From: an uncultured Eubacterium sp.
GTDB lineage: Bacteria; Bacillota; Clostridia; Lachnospirales; Lachnospiraceae
DNA length: 46,380 nucleotides
Direction of reading: 5' to 3'
NCBI GenBank assembly: GCA_934322085.1
Contig: CAKRGF010000021.1
Span: forward strand, 1-46,380
Shown: positions 24,313 to 32,692 of the stretch, piece after piece
How the letters are laid out: each line of letters begins with the position of its first letter
How positions within the stretch are numbered: position 1 is the first letter of the stretch
Translations under genes and position numbers: made by a program
Notes under the pieces: model-generated
Database searches by the model: none
The model's input: the letters and a program-made list of their open reading frames with translations, nothing else
Told to the model about the DNA's origin: nothing

Positions 24313-25643
24313 TGCTGTCTTTTTATCGATTGGCGGAAGTCGCCATTTATTCCCTGCTGAATTTTCTTCCTTTTCTTGCTCTGGCACTTTATCCGTTCCG
24401 GCACAGTCTTCGTTTTTCGACAAAAACAACATTTTTTTTGATTATTCTTGTAACAATTTTGCAGCTTTTTCTCGGTGCATGGGCTGCCTTTGCTCCCGGA
24501 AACAACGCCGGAACCATCAGTGCAGTAAGCACCATCCTGTATGCTGCCTTTTATTTTCTTGCCATAAAAAAACACTTTGGCAAAACGTTTTTTACACTTT
24601 TAATGATTTCAAATCTTGCGAGCCTCGCTGTAATTTCGTCAAAGACCATAGAAAATCTTTTCTTCCCTGACCTCGCCGTACAAAGTTACCGCTGGTCTTT
24701 TTCTCTCATGCTTGCTGTGGTAGAAATAATTCTTGCTATTCCTCTGTTTTTCTATATGAAAAAAGTGTATACACCGGCAGTAGAAAAGGAGCCATCCGGC
24801 TTTGAGTGGCGGTATTTGTGGGTAATTCCTGCCACCTTTTATGTGATGTGGTATTATGCGTTCTACGGAAATGCTTCCAAAACAAGTCTTGAAATTGCAC
24901 TGCACCCGAAAAATACGCTGTTTTTATTTATTATCAATGTTGGTGCCGTTTTCATTTACTATGTCGTTACACGCCTGATTTTGGAGCAGACCAAAACCCT
25001 CCTGCTGACGGAACGCAACCATGAATTGACCATGCAGACGGTACAATACGAAAATTTGCAGGAGAAAATCACAGAGGTGCGCCGAGCCAAGCACGATGTC
25101 CGCCACCATATCACACTTATGCAGGAATACCTGAATACGAAAAACTATACTGCTCTGAGTGAGTATCTAAAACAGTACAGAATGAGTTTACCAGACGATA
25201 CGCCGGTACAATTCTGCGCAAATCCTGCCGCCAATGCCGTACTTGTATATTTTGCACAACAGGCCAAAGAGCAGGGTATTACTTATCTCGTAAAAACAGA
25301 AATTCCGGAAAAAATCAACATTCCGGAAACCGACATTTCGGTTCTCCTCGGCAACCTGTTGGAAAACGCTGTAGATGCCTGCAAATCGGGACAAACACCG
25401 GACAAAAAAATCATCGTCCGCGCAAATACTGACGGCGGCTCACTCTGTATCACCGTAGATAACACTTTCACCGGAACGCTTGCACATACCCCAGATGGAA
25501 ATCTTGTTTCCACCAAACATAAAGGGCTTGGGCTTGGAACCCGCTCCGTGAAAAATATTGTGAACCAGCATGGCGGCATATGCCGGTTCGAGGCAAAGGA
25601 TGGAATGTTTTACGCTTCTGCGCTGTGCCAGATGGGGGAGTGA
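24309..25643 (+). CDS. GHKL-type sensor histidine kinase (AgrC-like)
   Basis: A 444-aa membrane kinase. About six hydrophobic segments fill residues 1-225, a coiled linker follows, then RRAKHDVRHH with H262 the expected phospho-acceptor of the HPK10 group. The GHKL ATPase has GNLLENAVDAC and GLGLGTRSVKNI, both intact. It is translationally coupled to the regulator by an ATGA overlap. This architecture is that of peptide-sensing kinases, but the ligand is unknown. Confidence 0.92.
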   Translation: MMLSFYRLAEVAIYSLLNFLPFLALALYPFRHSLRFSTKTTFFLIILVTILQLFLGAWAAFAPGNNAGTISAVSTILYAAFYFLAIKKHFGKTFFTLLMISNLASLAVISSKTIENLFFPDLAVQSYRWSFSLMLAVVEIILAIPLFFYMKKVYTPAVEKEPSGFEWRYLWVIPATFYVMWYYAFYGNASKTSLEIALHPKNTLFLFIINVGAVFIYYVVTRLILEQTKTLLLTERNHELTMQTVQYENLQEKITEVRRAKHDVRHHITLMQEYLNTKNYTALSEYLKQYRMSLPDDTPVQFCANPAANAVLVYFAQQAKEQGITYLVKTEIPEKINIPETDISVLLGNLLENAVDACKSGQTPDKKIIVRANTDGGSLCITVDNTFTGTLAHTPDGNLVSTKHKGLGLGTRSVKNIVNQHGGICRFEAKDGMFYASALCQMGE

Positions 25644-25743
25644 GGGGGGCTATAACTTTTTAATAAGCAATTCTTGTTTTATTAAATTAACACATTCATC
25701 TATCTTATTAATGACCGTTTCGCAACTAGATGGCTGTTTTCAT

Positions 25744-26235
25744 CTAAAATTCTGGCATATTAACAAATACTATTTTTTCTCCATCAGCAATTCCTGCATA
25801 TATATCATGATTTTTACAACCAATTTCTAAATAATGTTTTACCACATACTTTGATGTAAATGGCATTTCTAAAGAATTCAATTCTGACAGATCAAACCAT
25901 TTACTAATTCCTTCATTTGAATAGACATTAACATCAACTTCATCTTTAAGGTCCGCAAAAAAATAATAATTCTGCCTGATTTCCCCATTGCATCTTCGTA
26001 ATGTTACATACCTCAGCTCAAGATGCAATAAATCTTTTTCCGTAAGTTCCAATTCTTCATTCAATTCCCGCAGCACACATGCTTTTGCATCATTTAATTC
26101 TTCTGGTTCAAAGTGCCCTCCAGCAGAACCTATCCACATATTGTTAACAACTCTGCTGCCCTGTCGATACAAAAGCAGCACCTTATCGCCTTTAAAAATG
26201 TACAATGATGTCATATTTCTTAGTTTTGCCGTCAT
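25744..26235 (-). CDS. NUDIX hydrolase
   Basis: A 163-aa protein counted from the ATG at 26235, which follows GGAGGGG by 5 nt; another in-frame ATG 18 bp upstream has no site. A Nudix-type box is visible: GGHFEPEELNDAKAC then RELNEELEL. Relative to the textbook box it is two residues longer, and the final glycine is replaced by glutamate. It should hydrolyse a nucleoside diphosphate linked to another group; the substrate is unknown. The following 100 bp to the kinase gene holds no clear gene. Confidence 0.85.
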   Translation of the reverse strand: MTAKLRNMTSLYIFKGDKVLLLYRQGSRVVNNMWIGSAGGHFEPEELNDAKACVLRELNEELELTEKDLLHLELRYVTLRRCNGEIRQNYYFFADLKDEVDVNVYSNEGISKWFDLSELNSLEMPFTSKYVVKHYLEIGCKNHDIYAGIADGEKIVFVNMPEF

Positions 26236-26319
26236 ACTATCCCCTCCGGTCATTCTTCTTGTTACTATTTTAAATTAATGTAGCATATCAAACATATCGG
26301 GTCAAGAATAAAACAACCT

Positions 26320-27108
26320 CTACACCAAATATTTTTCCACCAGTTCTTCAACAATCTGGGAATTCAAAACTGTCAATTCTGTTTCAAACGTGAGTATCAA
26401 ACGTTCTCCCAGATGTATTCCATTTCTCTGATAAGATTCTATTTTCTTTACAGCAGATTTGGCATACTCCGGTTTGTCCATCATACCTTCATGCTCCCAG
26501 TAAATTTCTTTTCGCGTTTTTTGCGATAAAAATGTAAAATCCGGGTATACCGTACCATATCCTTTCAAATATAGGGGCTTTTCATACTGATATAAAATGT
26601 TGTTTCTGTAGAAATAATCCGCAAGAATCTTCTCTGACTTTGACCTGACACGTTCACCTTTTTCTGTCACAATTTCAGCGGTTCCCTCGTAAAATTCTTT
26701 GCCGTGATATTCGCTGTCATACCACTTAGCAAGTTCTTTCTCCCATATTGGCTCAACCGGTGTAACTAATAACTGCCTTTGTGTATGCAGCGATGTATAA
26801 ATCTTTTCGATCTCATCATCTGAATAGTCCCTCGTTATCCTTTCTATCTGCCGAAGTCTTGCTTTAGCTTTTTTCAGCACACTCTGATTATACTTCTTTT
26901 GAGCAAGCAGCTTTGGCAGTTCGGAATCTATTTTTGAAATATAAGTTCCTTCATTATCTTCTACACAATGATAATATCGAATCTTATTTTTGTCTTTCGA
27001 TATCCGCAGATTTCCTTTCGGTACAGATTTCAATTCGTTCTCTACCTTGCTGCAAATCATTTCTAAGTTTTTTTGCTCCCTTAATAACAATTTTTTCAAT
27101 CCTTGCAT
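26320..27108 (-). CDS. PD-(D/E)XK-like predicted nuclease of unknown role
   Basis: A 262-aa protein. Residues 1-110 are charged and helical (possible coiled coil). Residues 152-210 resemble a PD-(D/E)XK nuclease core: RSKSE with E159, YPDFTF with D190, then YWEHEGM with E205; the usual lysine position holds histidine 206. Proteins with the PDF...YWEH pattern are, as far as I remember, common as uncharacterised proteins in Firmicutes. The start lies at the edge of a tandem repeat array on its 5' side, which may be its control region or its substrate; that link is speculative. Confidence 0.6.
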   Translation of the reverse strand: MQGLKKLLLREQKNLEMICSKVENELKSVPKGNLRISKDKNKIRYYHCVEDNEGTYISKIDSELPKLLAQKKYNQSVLKKAKARLRQIERITRDYSDDEIEKIYTSLHTQRQLLVTPVEPIWEKELAKWYDSEYHGKEFYEGTAEIVTEKGERVRSKSEKILADYFYRNNILYQYEKPLYLKGYGTVYPDFTFLSQKTRKEIYWEHEGMMDKPEYAKSAVKKIESYQRNGIHLGERLILTFETELTVLNSQIVEELVEKYLV

Positions 27109-27125
27109 TTATCCACCTCTTTCAT

Positions 27126-27424
27126 ATGACTTTATTTACAAAATACTTAAATCCAGTCAACTCATATATCTATTTTTGTTGACCTTTTTTTGCTTTTCTA
27201 TTATTTTAGTCAACTATTTTATTAACTAAAATGACTTGTTTGGGAAAAAATATGATTCCAGTCAACCATTTTACATTCAAAAGTTGACTGCTATCGCAAA
27301 TTGTTAAAATTCAGTCACCCCATCCACCCAAGATGGTTGACCGCCATCGCAAATACTCAAATTTAAGTCACCCACTCCCCCAAGATGGTTGACCGTAATA
27401 TAGAAAATTAGAATCTAAGTCACC
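27126..27424. repeat. Tandem array, about 53-bp period, of alternating AGTCAAC and GTTGAC motifs
   Basis: AGTCAAC/AGTCACC words begin at 27155, 27208, 27260, 27313, 27366 and 27418 (spacing 51-53 bp). About 23 bp after most of them comes the inverted word GTTGAC (27178, a decayed TGACTTG near 27232, 27283, 27336, 27388). Units 4 and 5 share AAGATGGTTGACCG and CACCCA. The left units have drifted most. Each AGTCAAC...GTTGACT pair can form a hairpin; the unit at 27260 pairs perfectly over 7 bp. It fills most of the 387-bp gap between the nuclease-like gene and the rpsI terminator. Too degenerate and too short in period for a CRISPR. Confidence 0.7.
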
Positions 27425-27443
27425 TAAGACCAAAATATAGAAA

Positions 27444-27473
27444 AACATCGGGAACAATTCTGTTCCCGATGTT
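27444..27473 (-). terminator. Terminator of rplM-rpsI
   Basis: Perfect 13-bp inverted repeat AACATCGGGAACA / TGTTCCCGATGTT with a 4-nt loop. On the minus strand it is followed by a short T-run, 20 bp after the rpsI stop. Confidence 0.9.
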
Positions 27474-27495
27474 GTAATAATCCTGTTTCCAAAAA

Positions 27496-27888
27496 CTAAC
27501 GTTTGGAGAACTGTGGTGCACGACGAGCTTTCTTCAAGCCGTATTTCTTTCTTTCCTTCATACGTGAATCACGAGTAAGGAATCCGGCCTTTTTAAGAAT
27601 CGGTCTGAAATCAGCATCTGCTTCATTCAAAGCACGAGCGATACCATGACGGATAGCGCCTGCCTGACCTGTGAAACCGCCACCTTTAACAGTAACTTTT
27701 ACATCGTATTTGTCAGCAGTGTTTGTAGCTTCCAAAGGCTGACGAGCGATGATTTTCAAAGTCTCAAGACCAAAATAATCGTCAATATCTTTTTTATTAA
27801 TTGTCACTTTACCGGTACCTGGTGTAAGGTATACACGAGCGATACTGGATTTTCTTCTTCCTGTTCCGTAAAATGTTGAACTAGCCAA
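27496..27888 (-). CDS. rpsI: 30S ribosomal protein S9
   Basis: A 130-aa protein of normal length. It begins FYGTGRRKSSIARVYL and ends with the basic GLKKARRAPQFSKR tail that reaches the P-site tRNA. Second gene of rplM-rpsI, with a 25-bp gap, closed by a strong terminator. Confidence 0.97.
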   Translation of the reverse strand: MASSTFYGTGRRKSSIARVYLTPGTGKVTINKKDIDDYFGLETLKIIARQPLEATNTADKYDVKVTVKGGGFTGQAGAIRHGIARALNEADADFRPILKKAGFLTRDSRMKERKKYGLKKARRAPQFSKR

Positions 27889-27913
27889 TGTTATCTCTCC
27901 TTTCTACACCTCA

Positions 27914-28342
27914 TTAAATGTCCAATGTTTCCGGTTTCTGTGCTGCATGGTTGTGCTCCGGTCCTGCATATACGTGCAGTTTCTTAAGCATCTGGCGTCC
28001 CAAAGGTCCCTTTGGAAGCATACCCTTTACAGCGTGAGTAATTACAAATTCCGGTTTCTTCTGCATCATTTCTCTCAATGTAGCTTCTTTCATTCCGCCT
28101 ACATATTCAGAGTGATGATAGTAAATCTTCTGATCCAGTTTCTTACCTGTAACCTGAATCTTCTCTGCATTTACTACGATTACATAATCGCCTGTGTCAA
28201 TGTGCGGTGTGTAAGTTGGTTTGTTTTTACCTCTTAATACATTCGCAACTTCTGATGCGAGACGTCCCAAAGTTTTTCCTTCAGCGTCTACAACATACCA
28301 TTTTCTTTCCACTGTGGATGGACTTGCCATAAAACTTTTCAT
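27914..28342 (-). CDS. rplM: 50S ribosomal protein L13
   Basis: A 142-aa early-assembly protein of the large subunit. The WYVVDAEGKTLGRLASEVA and GMLPKGPLGRQMLKKL motifs are diagnostic. Its start follows AAGGAGG by 9 nt. First gene of rplM-rpsI, with its own promoter and a leader of roughly 120 nt. Usually follows truA directly; here a sigma/beta-propeller pair intervenes. Confidence 0.97.
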   Translation of the reverse strand: MKSFMASPSTVERKWYVVDAEGKTLGRLASEVANVLRGKNKPTYTPHIDTGDYVIVVNAEKIQVTGKKLDQKIYYHHSEYVGGMKEATLREMMQKKPEFVITHAVKGMLPKGPLGRQMLKKLHVYAGPEHNHAAQKPETLDI

Positions 28343-28501
28343 CCTTGGAATCCTCCTTATTTAGTTCTTGCTTACTAGGTTTTGCAAAACAAAACTGGTT
28401 CGGCTGTTTTCCTTGTTACATGCGTATTCTCGTTACCGGGGCATGGAACGACAAAACACGCCATACTCGTATAGTATACGATACCAAAGTGCCTCTGTCA
28501 A
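28343..28501 (-). promoter_or_regulatory. rplM promoter and leader
   Basis: Near-consensus promoter TTGACA (28496-28501), 17 bp, TATACT (28473-28478) on the minus strand. The leader of about 120 nt contains a GTTTTG/CAAAAC stem near 28378-28394 and other possible pairings (CGTT..AACG). Leaders of rplM in Bacilli are known autoregulatory RNAs (L13 leader); whether this one is of that class needs a covariance search. Confidence 0.6.
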
Positions 28502-28577
28502 GATTTTTTTCTTGACGCAGACCATTTCTTAAGGCCATAATAAAAACAGTATAAAAAAATGAAATAAATGCAACACT

Positions 28578-28656
28578 TTGACACCAAAATCAATCTAATT
28601 ATTAGCTGTGAGGGATTTCACAGAGAACTGTATACAGTATATTCGCACAAATGTGC
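28578..28656 (+). promoter_or_regulatory. Three palindromes before the ECF sigma gene
   Basis: TGTGA-GGGATT-TCACA (28607-28622) has exactly the Crp/Fnr-type layout. ACTGTATACAGT (28627-28638) is a perfect 12-bp palindrome, and GCACA-AA-TGTGC (28645-28656) is a third inverted repeat. A TTGACA at 28578-28583 could be a -35, though no strong -10 sits at the right distance. These are likely operators or leader hairpins controlling the sigma gene. Confidence 0.5.
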
Positions 28657-28671
28657 AGATTGGAGGCACCC

Positions 28672-29181
28672 GTGACAAAGACAGACTGGATTTTCGTACA
28701 GCAGGCAAAAAAGGGCGATTCCCATGCTTTTGCCAGACTTTACGAAATCTATTACAAAGACTTATACCATTTTGCCCTTTATTATACGAAGGACAGTATA
28801 ACCGCCGAGGACGCCGTCAGTTCAGCCGTCTTAAAAGCATTTGAACAATTACATAAACTGCGGAAAAACGACGCGTTCAAGAGCTGGCTGTTCCAGATTA
28901 CGGCAAACGAATGTAAAAAATTATTAAAACAAAAATCCATTTATTTGAGCGATGCGTCATGGCAGGAACCGGCTGCCGCCGAAGATGGCTACCTGACACC
29001 GGAAATTCAAGACGAACTTTCGCAGCTTAGTGAGCCGGAACGGCGCGTCATCACCTTATCCGTGTTTGGCGGCTATACCAGCAGAGAAATCGCGGGTATT
29101 CTAAAAAAACGGGAAGGCTCCATCCGTTCCATCAAAAGCCGGGCACTTGCAAAACTCCGCGAGAAAAATGCGGACTTATAA
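28672..29181 (+). CDS. ECF-type RNA polymerase sigma factor
   Basis: A 169-aa sigma-70-family factor with only regions 2 and 4. The start is taken as GTG 28672, 5 nt after TTGGAGG; an in-frame ATG 21 bp upstream lacks a site. Region 2 (residues 10-75) contains DAVSSAVLKAFEQLHKLR and SWLFQITANEC; region 4 (100-165) has LSEPERRVITLSVFGGYTSREIAGIL and a helix-turn-helix. It is followed after 17 bp by a membrane beta-propeller protein that probably holds it inactive. The locus is inverted relative to the ribosomal genes around it. Confidence 0.92.
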   Translation: MTKTDWIFVQQAKKGDSHAFARLYEIYYKDLYHFALYYTKDSITAEDAVSSAVLKAFEQLHKLRKNDAFKSWLFQITANECKKLLKQKSIYLSDASWQEPAAAEDGYLTPEIQDELSQLSEPERRVITLSVFGGYTSREIAGILKKREGSIRSIKSRALAKLREKNADL

Positions 29182-29198
29182 ACATAAGGAGGTCAATT

Positions 29199-31088
29199 AT
29201 GAGCGATAAAAATTTTGAAGAAAAACTCAATAAACATTGGCGCGAAGAAGCGGATTCCATTCCGGTTCCGGATTCTCTTCACCCTGCAAAAATAGAAGAA
29301 ATGATAGATAAAAAAATGGAAGTTCCTAAAAAACGCACCCACAAAAAATTGTATGCCGGCATTACTGCGGCAGCTGCTTGTCTTGCGCTTCTTATCGCTG
29401 GCACAGCTTATTACTTTAACACCGGACGGCAATCAGAAAAAGGAACCCCTGTTGCCAATTCGAAGCAAACCACCTCGGACCGACACGAGTTTGTCGGCAA
29501 TACCAGTTATTCAGAAATTTATGACCTGATTCAAAAATATCATGACAAGCAATCCATGTCCGATATTGCCGCAGAGGGTTCGGCATCCACCGGAGCAAAA
29601 TCCTCGACAGCAGCCGAAGACACAACAGCCACCCCCGACTATTCAGAAACGGATCTTCAGGTAAAAGATGTCATGGAAGGCGACATCGTCAAAACAGACG
29701 GTTCCTATATCTATACCATGTTAAATAACAACAATTGTGCCAAAATCCGCGTATATTCTGTGGAGGGAAAAACTATAGAATTAGTTAAGCAATTTACCCT
29801 AAAAAAAAGATGGGTAGAGGAATTGTATTTAGAAAACAGTAAATTAATTATACTTTCCTCAGACAGCATTGAAGATAATTCAAATGCCACTTGCGGCGTT
29901 GCTGATGATTGCATTACTTTGAATGAAACCACCTATATAGATATTTACGATGTCAGTACACCGCAAAATGCAAAAAAAATAAATAGCCTGTCGCAAAGCG
30001 GAATATATAAAACTTCCCGCTTTACAAATGGATATCTCTACACTTTTTCTTCCCACCTAATTATGGGTGAATGCAAAAATGAAAAAAAGATATCTGAATA
30101 TATTCCTTCCGTAAACGGCAAAACAATGAAGGAAAATAAGATACAAAAAATTGTAGATGACCCTGTAAATGGTTATGTTGTCATGACAAGTGTAAATCTT
30201 GCCAAACCGGATGATTTCTCCGACACCGCAGCCGTGCTCTCGGATTACACCACGTACTACATGAGCACATCCCATTTATACCTTGCCAACACCATTTACG
30301 AACAATTTTTATGGGACAGCAGCACAAAAACTGCCATCAGCAAATTTGAATATAAAGACGGTGCATTTTCCTACCAAACAACCAAAAAGGTAAAAGGCCA
30401 AATTAATGATTCCTATTATATGCATGAATATAAAGGAAATTTTGCTTTCGTCTACACCGACTGGAGAAACGAAACATCGACCAATGGTATCTGCATTTTA
30501 GACAAAAACATGAATACTCTTGGCAAAATTGATAATTTAGGTAACGACGAAACCATTTATGCATCGTATTACATTGGTTCCATGGCATACTTTGTCACCT
30601 ACCGCCAGACAGACCCGGTATTTGCTGTCGACATCAGCAATCCGAAAAAGCCGGTTGTTAAAGCAAAATTAAAACTGCCGGGCTTCTCTTCTTACCTTCA
30701 TTCCTTCGGCGAAAACCAACTGATTGGCGTTGGAATGGCAGGTGGTGATGATGATAAAGTAAAAATTTCTCTCTTTGCCTTAGGAGAAAATGGTTCCGTG
30801 ACCGAACAGACAAAACTGCTTCTGCCAAAATACAGCGAAACGGAAGCAGGCAGTAACCACAAATCGGTTTTCATTGACGAGGAGCGGAAACTTGTCGGCT
30901 TTGCCACGATAGTTGACACCACACTGCGCTACAAGCTCTATCATCTTGATGGAACCGGCTTTAAGCAAGTATTAAATGTTCCAATTAAGGAAATGTCAAA
31001 CACACGAGGTATACGAATCGGCAATTACTTCTATATCGTTGACAATGCAAAAAAAATCCATGCTTACGATATGCAAACATGGAAATAA
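29199..31088 (+). CDS. Membrane-anchored beta-propeller protein, probable anti-sigma sensor
   Basis: A 629-aa protein. The cytoplasmic residues 1-48 include SIPVPDSLHPAKIEEMI, resembling short anti-sigma segments found beside ECF sigma genes in Lachnospiraceae. One membrane helix spans 51-73, then a Ser/Thr/Ala-rich linker (75-155). A large extracellular domain follows, with repeated YIYTM, GYLYTFSS, AYFVTYR and YFYIVDNAKKIHAYD strands typical of the Beta_propel family (PF09826). Gene order, single helix and outside sensor fit a sigma/anti-sigma pair; the anti-sigma role is inference. It ends 9 bp before the convergent truA stop. Confidence 0.82.
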   Translation: MSDKNFEEKLNKHWREEADSIPVPDSLHPAKIEEMIDKKMEVPKKRTHKKLYAGITAAAACLALLIAGTAYYFNTGRQSEKGTPVANSKQTTSDRHEFVGNTSYSEIYDLIQKYHDKQSMSDIAAEGSASTGAKSSTAAEDTTATPDYSETDLQVKDVMEGDIVKTDGSYIYTMLNNNNCAKIRVYSVEGKTIELVKQFTLKKRWVEELYLENSKLIILSSDSIEDNSNATCGVADDCITLNETTYIDIYDVSTPQNAKKINSLSQSGIYKTSRFTNGYLYTFSSHLIMGECKNEKKISEYIPSVNGKTMKENKIQKIVDDPVNGYVVMTSVNLAKPDDFSDTAAVLSDYTTYYMSTSHLYLANTIYEQFLWDSSTKTAISKFEYKDGAFSYQTTKKVKGQINDSYYMHEYKGNFAFVYTDWRNETSTNGICILDKNMNTLGKIDNLGNDETIYASYYIGSMAYFVTYRQTDPVFAVDISNPKKPVVKAKLKLPGFSSYLHSFGENQLIGVGMAGGDDDKVKISLFALGENGSVTEQTKLLLPKYSETEAGSNHKSVFIDEERKLVGFATIVDTTLRYKLYHLDGTGFKQVLNVPIKEMSNTRGIRIGNYFYIVDNAKKIHAYDMQTWK

Positions 31089-31097
31089 CATCCTTAT

Positions 31098-31859
31098 TTA
31101 AGGTACTTCGCGGATTTCCACAAGTACCAAGCCTTCCGGCGGGGCCGTAGGCCCCGCTTTTTTACGCTCTCCGGTAGAAAGTGCCTGTTTCACATCCGCT
31201 AAATTTCTCCTTCCCTCACCGACTTCAACCAGCGTACCGGCAATAATCCGAACCATATTATACAAAAAACCATTCCCGCGCACACGAATTCGAATCACTT
31301 CACCGCCATTGCACCCCATTGCCTTTTGCTTATCAAGGGATACCTCGTAAATAGTTCGAACTTTTGATTTCACCTGACTGCCCGCCGAACAAAAGGCTGA
31401 AAAATCATGCTCGCCGACAAGAAGTTCTGCCGCCTCTTTCATTGCCTCAAAATCCAAAGGATGATATACATGATACGAATACCGGCTGTATATAGGGAGA
31501 TTGATTTTCGTATTTAAAATTGTATACTCATACGTTTTTTCCGTATTTCGGTATCTAGGATGGTAATCCGGTTCCACCTCATCCGATTTCTGCACACGAA
31601 TATCATCCGGCAGATAATGATTGAGACCAATCGCAAATTTCTCCGCCGGAATCCGGCTGTTTGTGTCAAACACAGCGATATTTCCATACGCATGCACACC
31701 TGAATCCGTGCGGCTCGCTCCGATTATCTCAATGTCTTCTTTCAGCCATTTTCGCAATGCGCCTGTAAGCGTTCCCTCCACCGTCACTGCATTTTCCTGA
31801 ATCTGCCACCCGCAGTAATTTGTTCCATCATAAGAAACAATCAATCGTATTCTCCGCAT
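31098..31859 (-). CDS. truA: tRNA pseudouridine synthase A
   Basis: A 253-aa enzyme that isomerises uridines 38-40 in the tRNA anticodon stem. GASRTDSGVHAYGN contains the catalytic aspartate (D52), FSAFCSAG and GNGFLYNMVRIIAGTLVEVG are further family motifs. It follows AGGAGGAG. It sits 9 bp downstream of ecfT, the last gene of the long ribosomal/ECF run. Confidence 0.96.
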   Translation of the reverse strand: MRRIRLIVSYDGTNYCGWQIQENAVTVEGTLTGALRKWLKEDIEIIGASRTDSGVHAYGNIAVFDTNSRIPAEKFAIGLNHYLPDDIRVQKSDEVEPDYHPRYRNTEKTYEYTILNTKINLPIYSRYSYHVYHPLDFEAMKEAAELLVGEHDFSAFCSAGSQVKSKVRTIYEVSLDKQKAMGCNGGEVIRIRVRGNGFLYNMVRIIAGTLVEVGEGRRNLADVKQALSTGERKKAGPTAPPEGLVLVEIREVP

Positions 31860-31868
31860 TTTCTCCTC

Positions 31869-32675
31869 CTACCATGGAATAAAATGAGTTATGCCAATCA
31901 CACAAACCAGATAACCGAGAAGAACCCCATATGAAATCCGGTCAACTGCCCGGTACTTCAGTGGCTTCATCTTTGTACGGCCTTCTCCGCCGTGATAACA
32001 CCTTGCCTCCATTGCGTTGGCAAGTTCATAAGCACGTCTGGTCGCAGATACTAAAAGCGGCACCAGAATGGATACCATGGCACGCATACGCTGCCACAAT
32101 CTGCCTTCTTCAAAATCTGCACCGCGTGCACTCTGTGCGTTGATAATCCGGTTCGCCTCCTCAAGAAGAATCGGAATAAAACGCAGTGCCAAAGACATCA
32201 TCATAGCAAAATCGTGAACCGGCACCTTTATCTTTTCTAACGGTTTTAATAATTTTTCTATCGCATCCGTCAACTGGTTTGGCGTCGTCGTATATGTCAT
32301 CATTGAAGACCCGACAATCAGGTAACTCAAACGCATGGACATAAAGACAGCCTTTCGGATTCCCTGCCACGTAATGGTGATAAATTTCCAGTGAAATACC
32401 ACATCACCGCTTGTACCAAATAAGTTAAACAATGCCGTCACAATAAGCAGAAACAAAATCGGCTTCATACCGCGTACAATGTAGCGGAGCGGGACTTTGG
32501 AAAGTACAATCACCGTTCCTAGAAATACGGTAACAACAGCATATCCAACAAAACCGCGAAACAAAAAAAGTGAAATCAAATAAGCAAGTACCCCAACTAC
32601 TTTCACACGAGGGTCCAGACGGTGAATCACCGACTCTGCCGGATAAAATTGTCCGATTGTCATATCACGTAACAT
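31869..32675 (-). CDS. ecfT: Energy-coupling factor transporter, membrane component
   Basis: A 268-aa scaffold with about five helices. It transmits ATP hydrolysis from the EcfA pair to exchangeable vitamin- or metal-binding S components encoded elsewhere. The conserved coupling helix is visible as NAQSARGADFEEG and the second Ala-Arg-Gly-type segment as NAMEARCYHGGEGRT. It is 17 bp downstream of ecfA2. No S component lies in the window, as expected for group II ECF modules. Confidence 0.93.
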   Translation of the reverse strand: MLRDMTIGQFYPAESVIHRLDPRVKVVGVLAYLISLFLFRGFVGYAVVTVFLGTVIVLSKVPLRYIVRGMKPILFLLIVTALFNLFGTSGDVVFHWKFITITWQGIRKAVFMSMRLSYLIVGSSMMTYTTTPNQLTDAIEKLLKPLEKIKVPVHDFAMMMSLALRFIPILLEEANRIINAQSARGADFEEGRLWQRMRAMVSILVPLLVSATRRAYELANAMEARCYHGGEGRTKMKPLKYRAVDRISYGVLLGYLVCVIGITHFIPW

Positions 32676-32692
32676 AATTCAATCCCCTTTTC

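Noticed and set aside
25644..25743. Possible remnant of a restriction specificity subunit downstream of the NUDIX gene
   Set aside because: A 28-codon helical stretch ending in ELLIKKL is suggestive, but too short and with an upstream stop; chance cannot be excluded.
27126..27424. CRISPR array
   Set aside because: The repeated words are only 7-8 bp, alternate in orientation and decay; no repeat of 24-40 bp with unique spacers exists and no cas gene is near.
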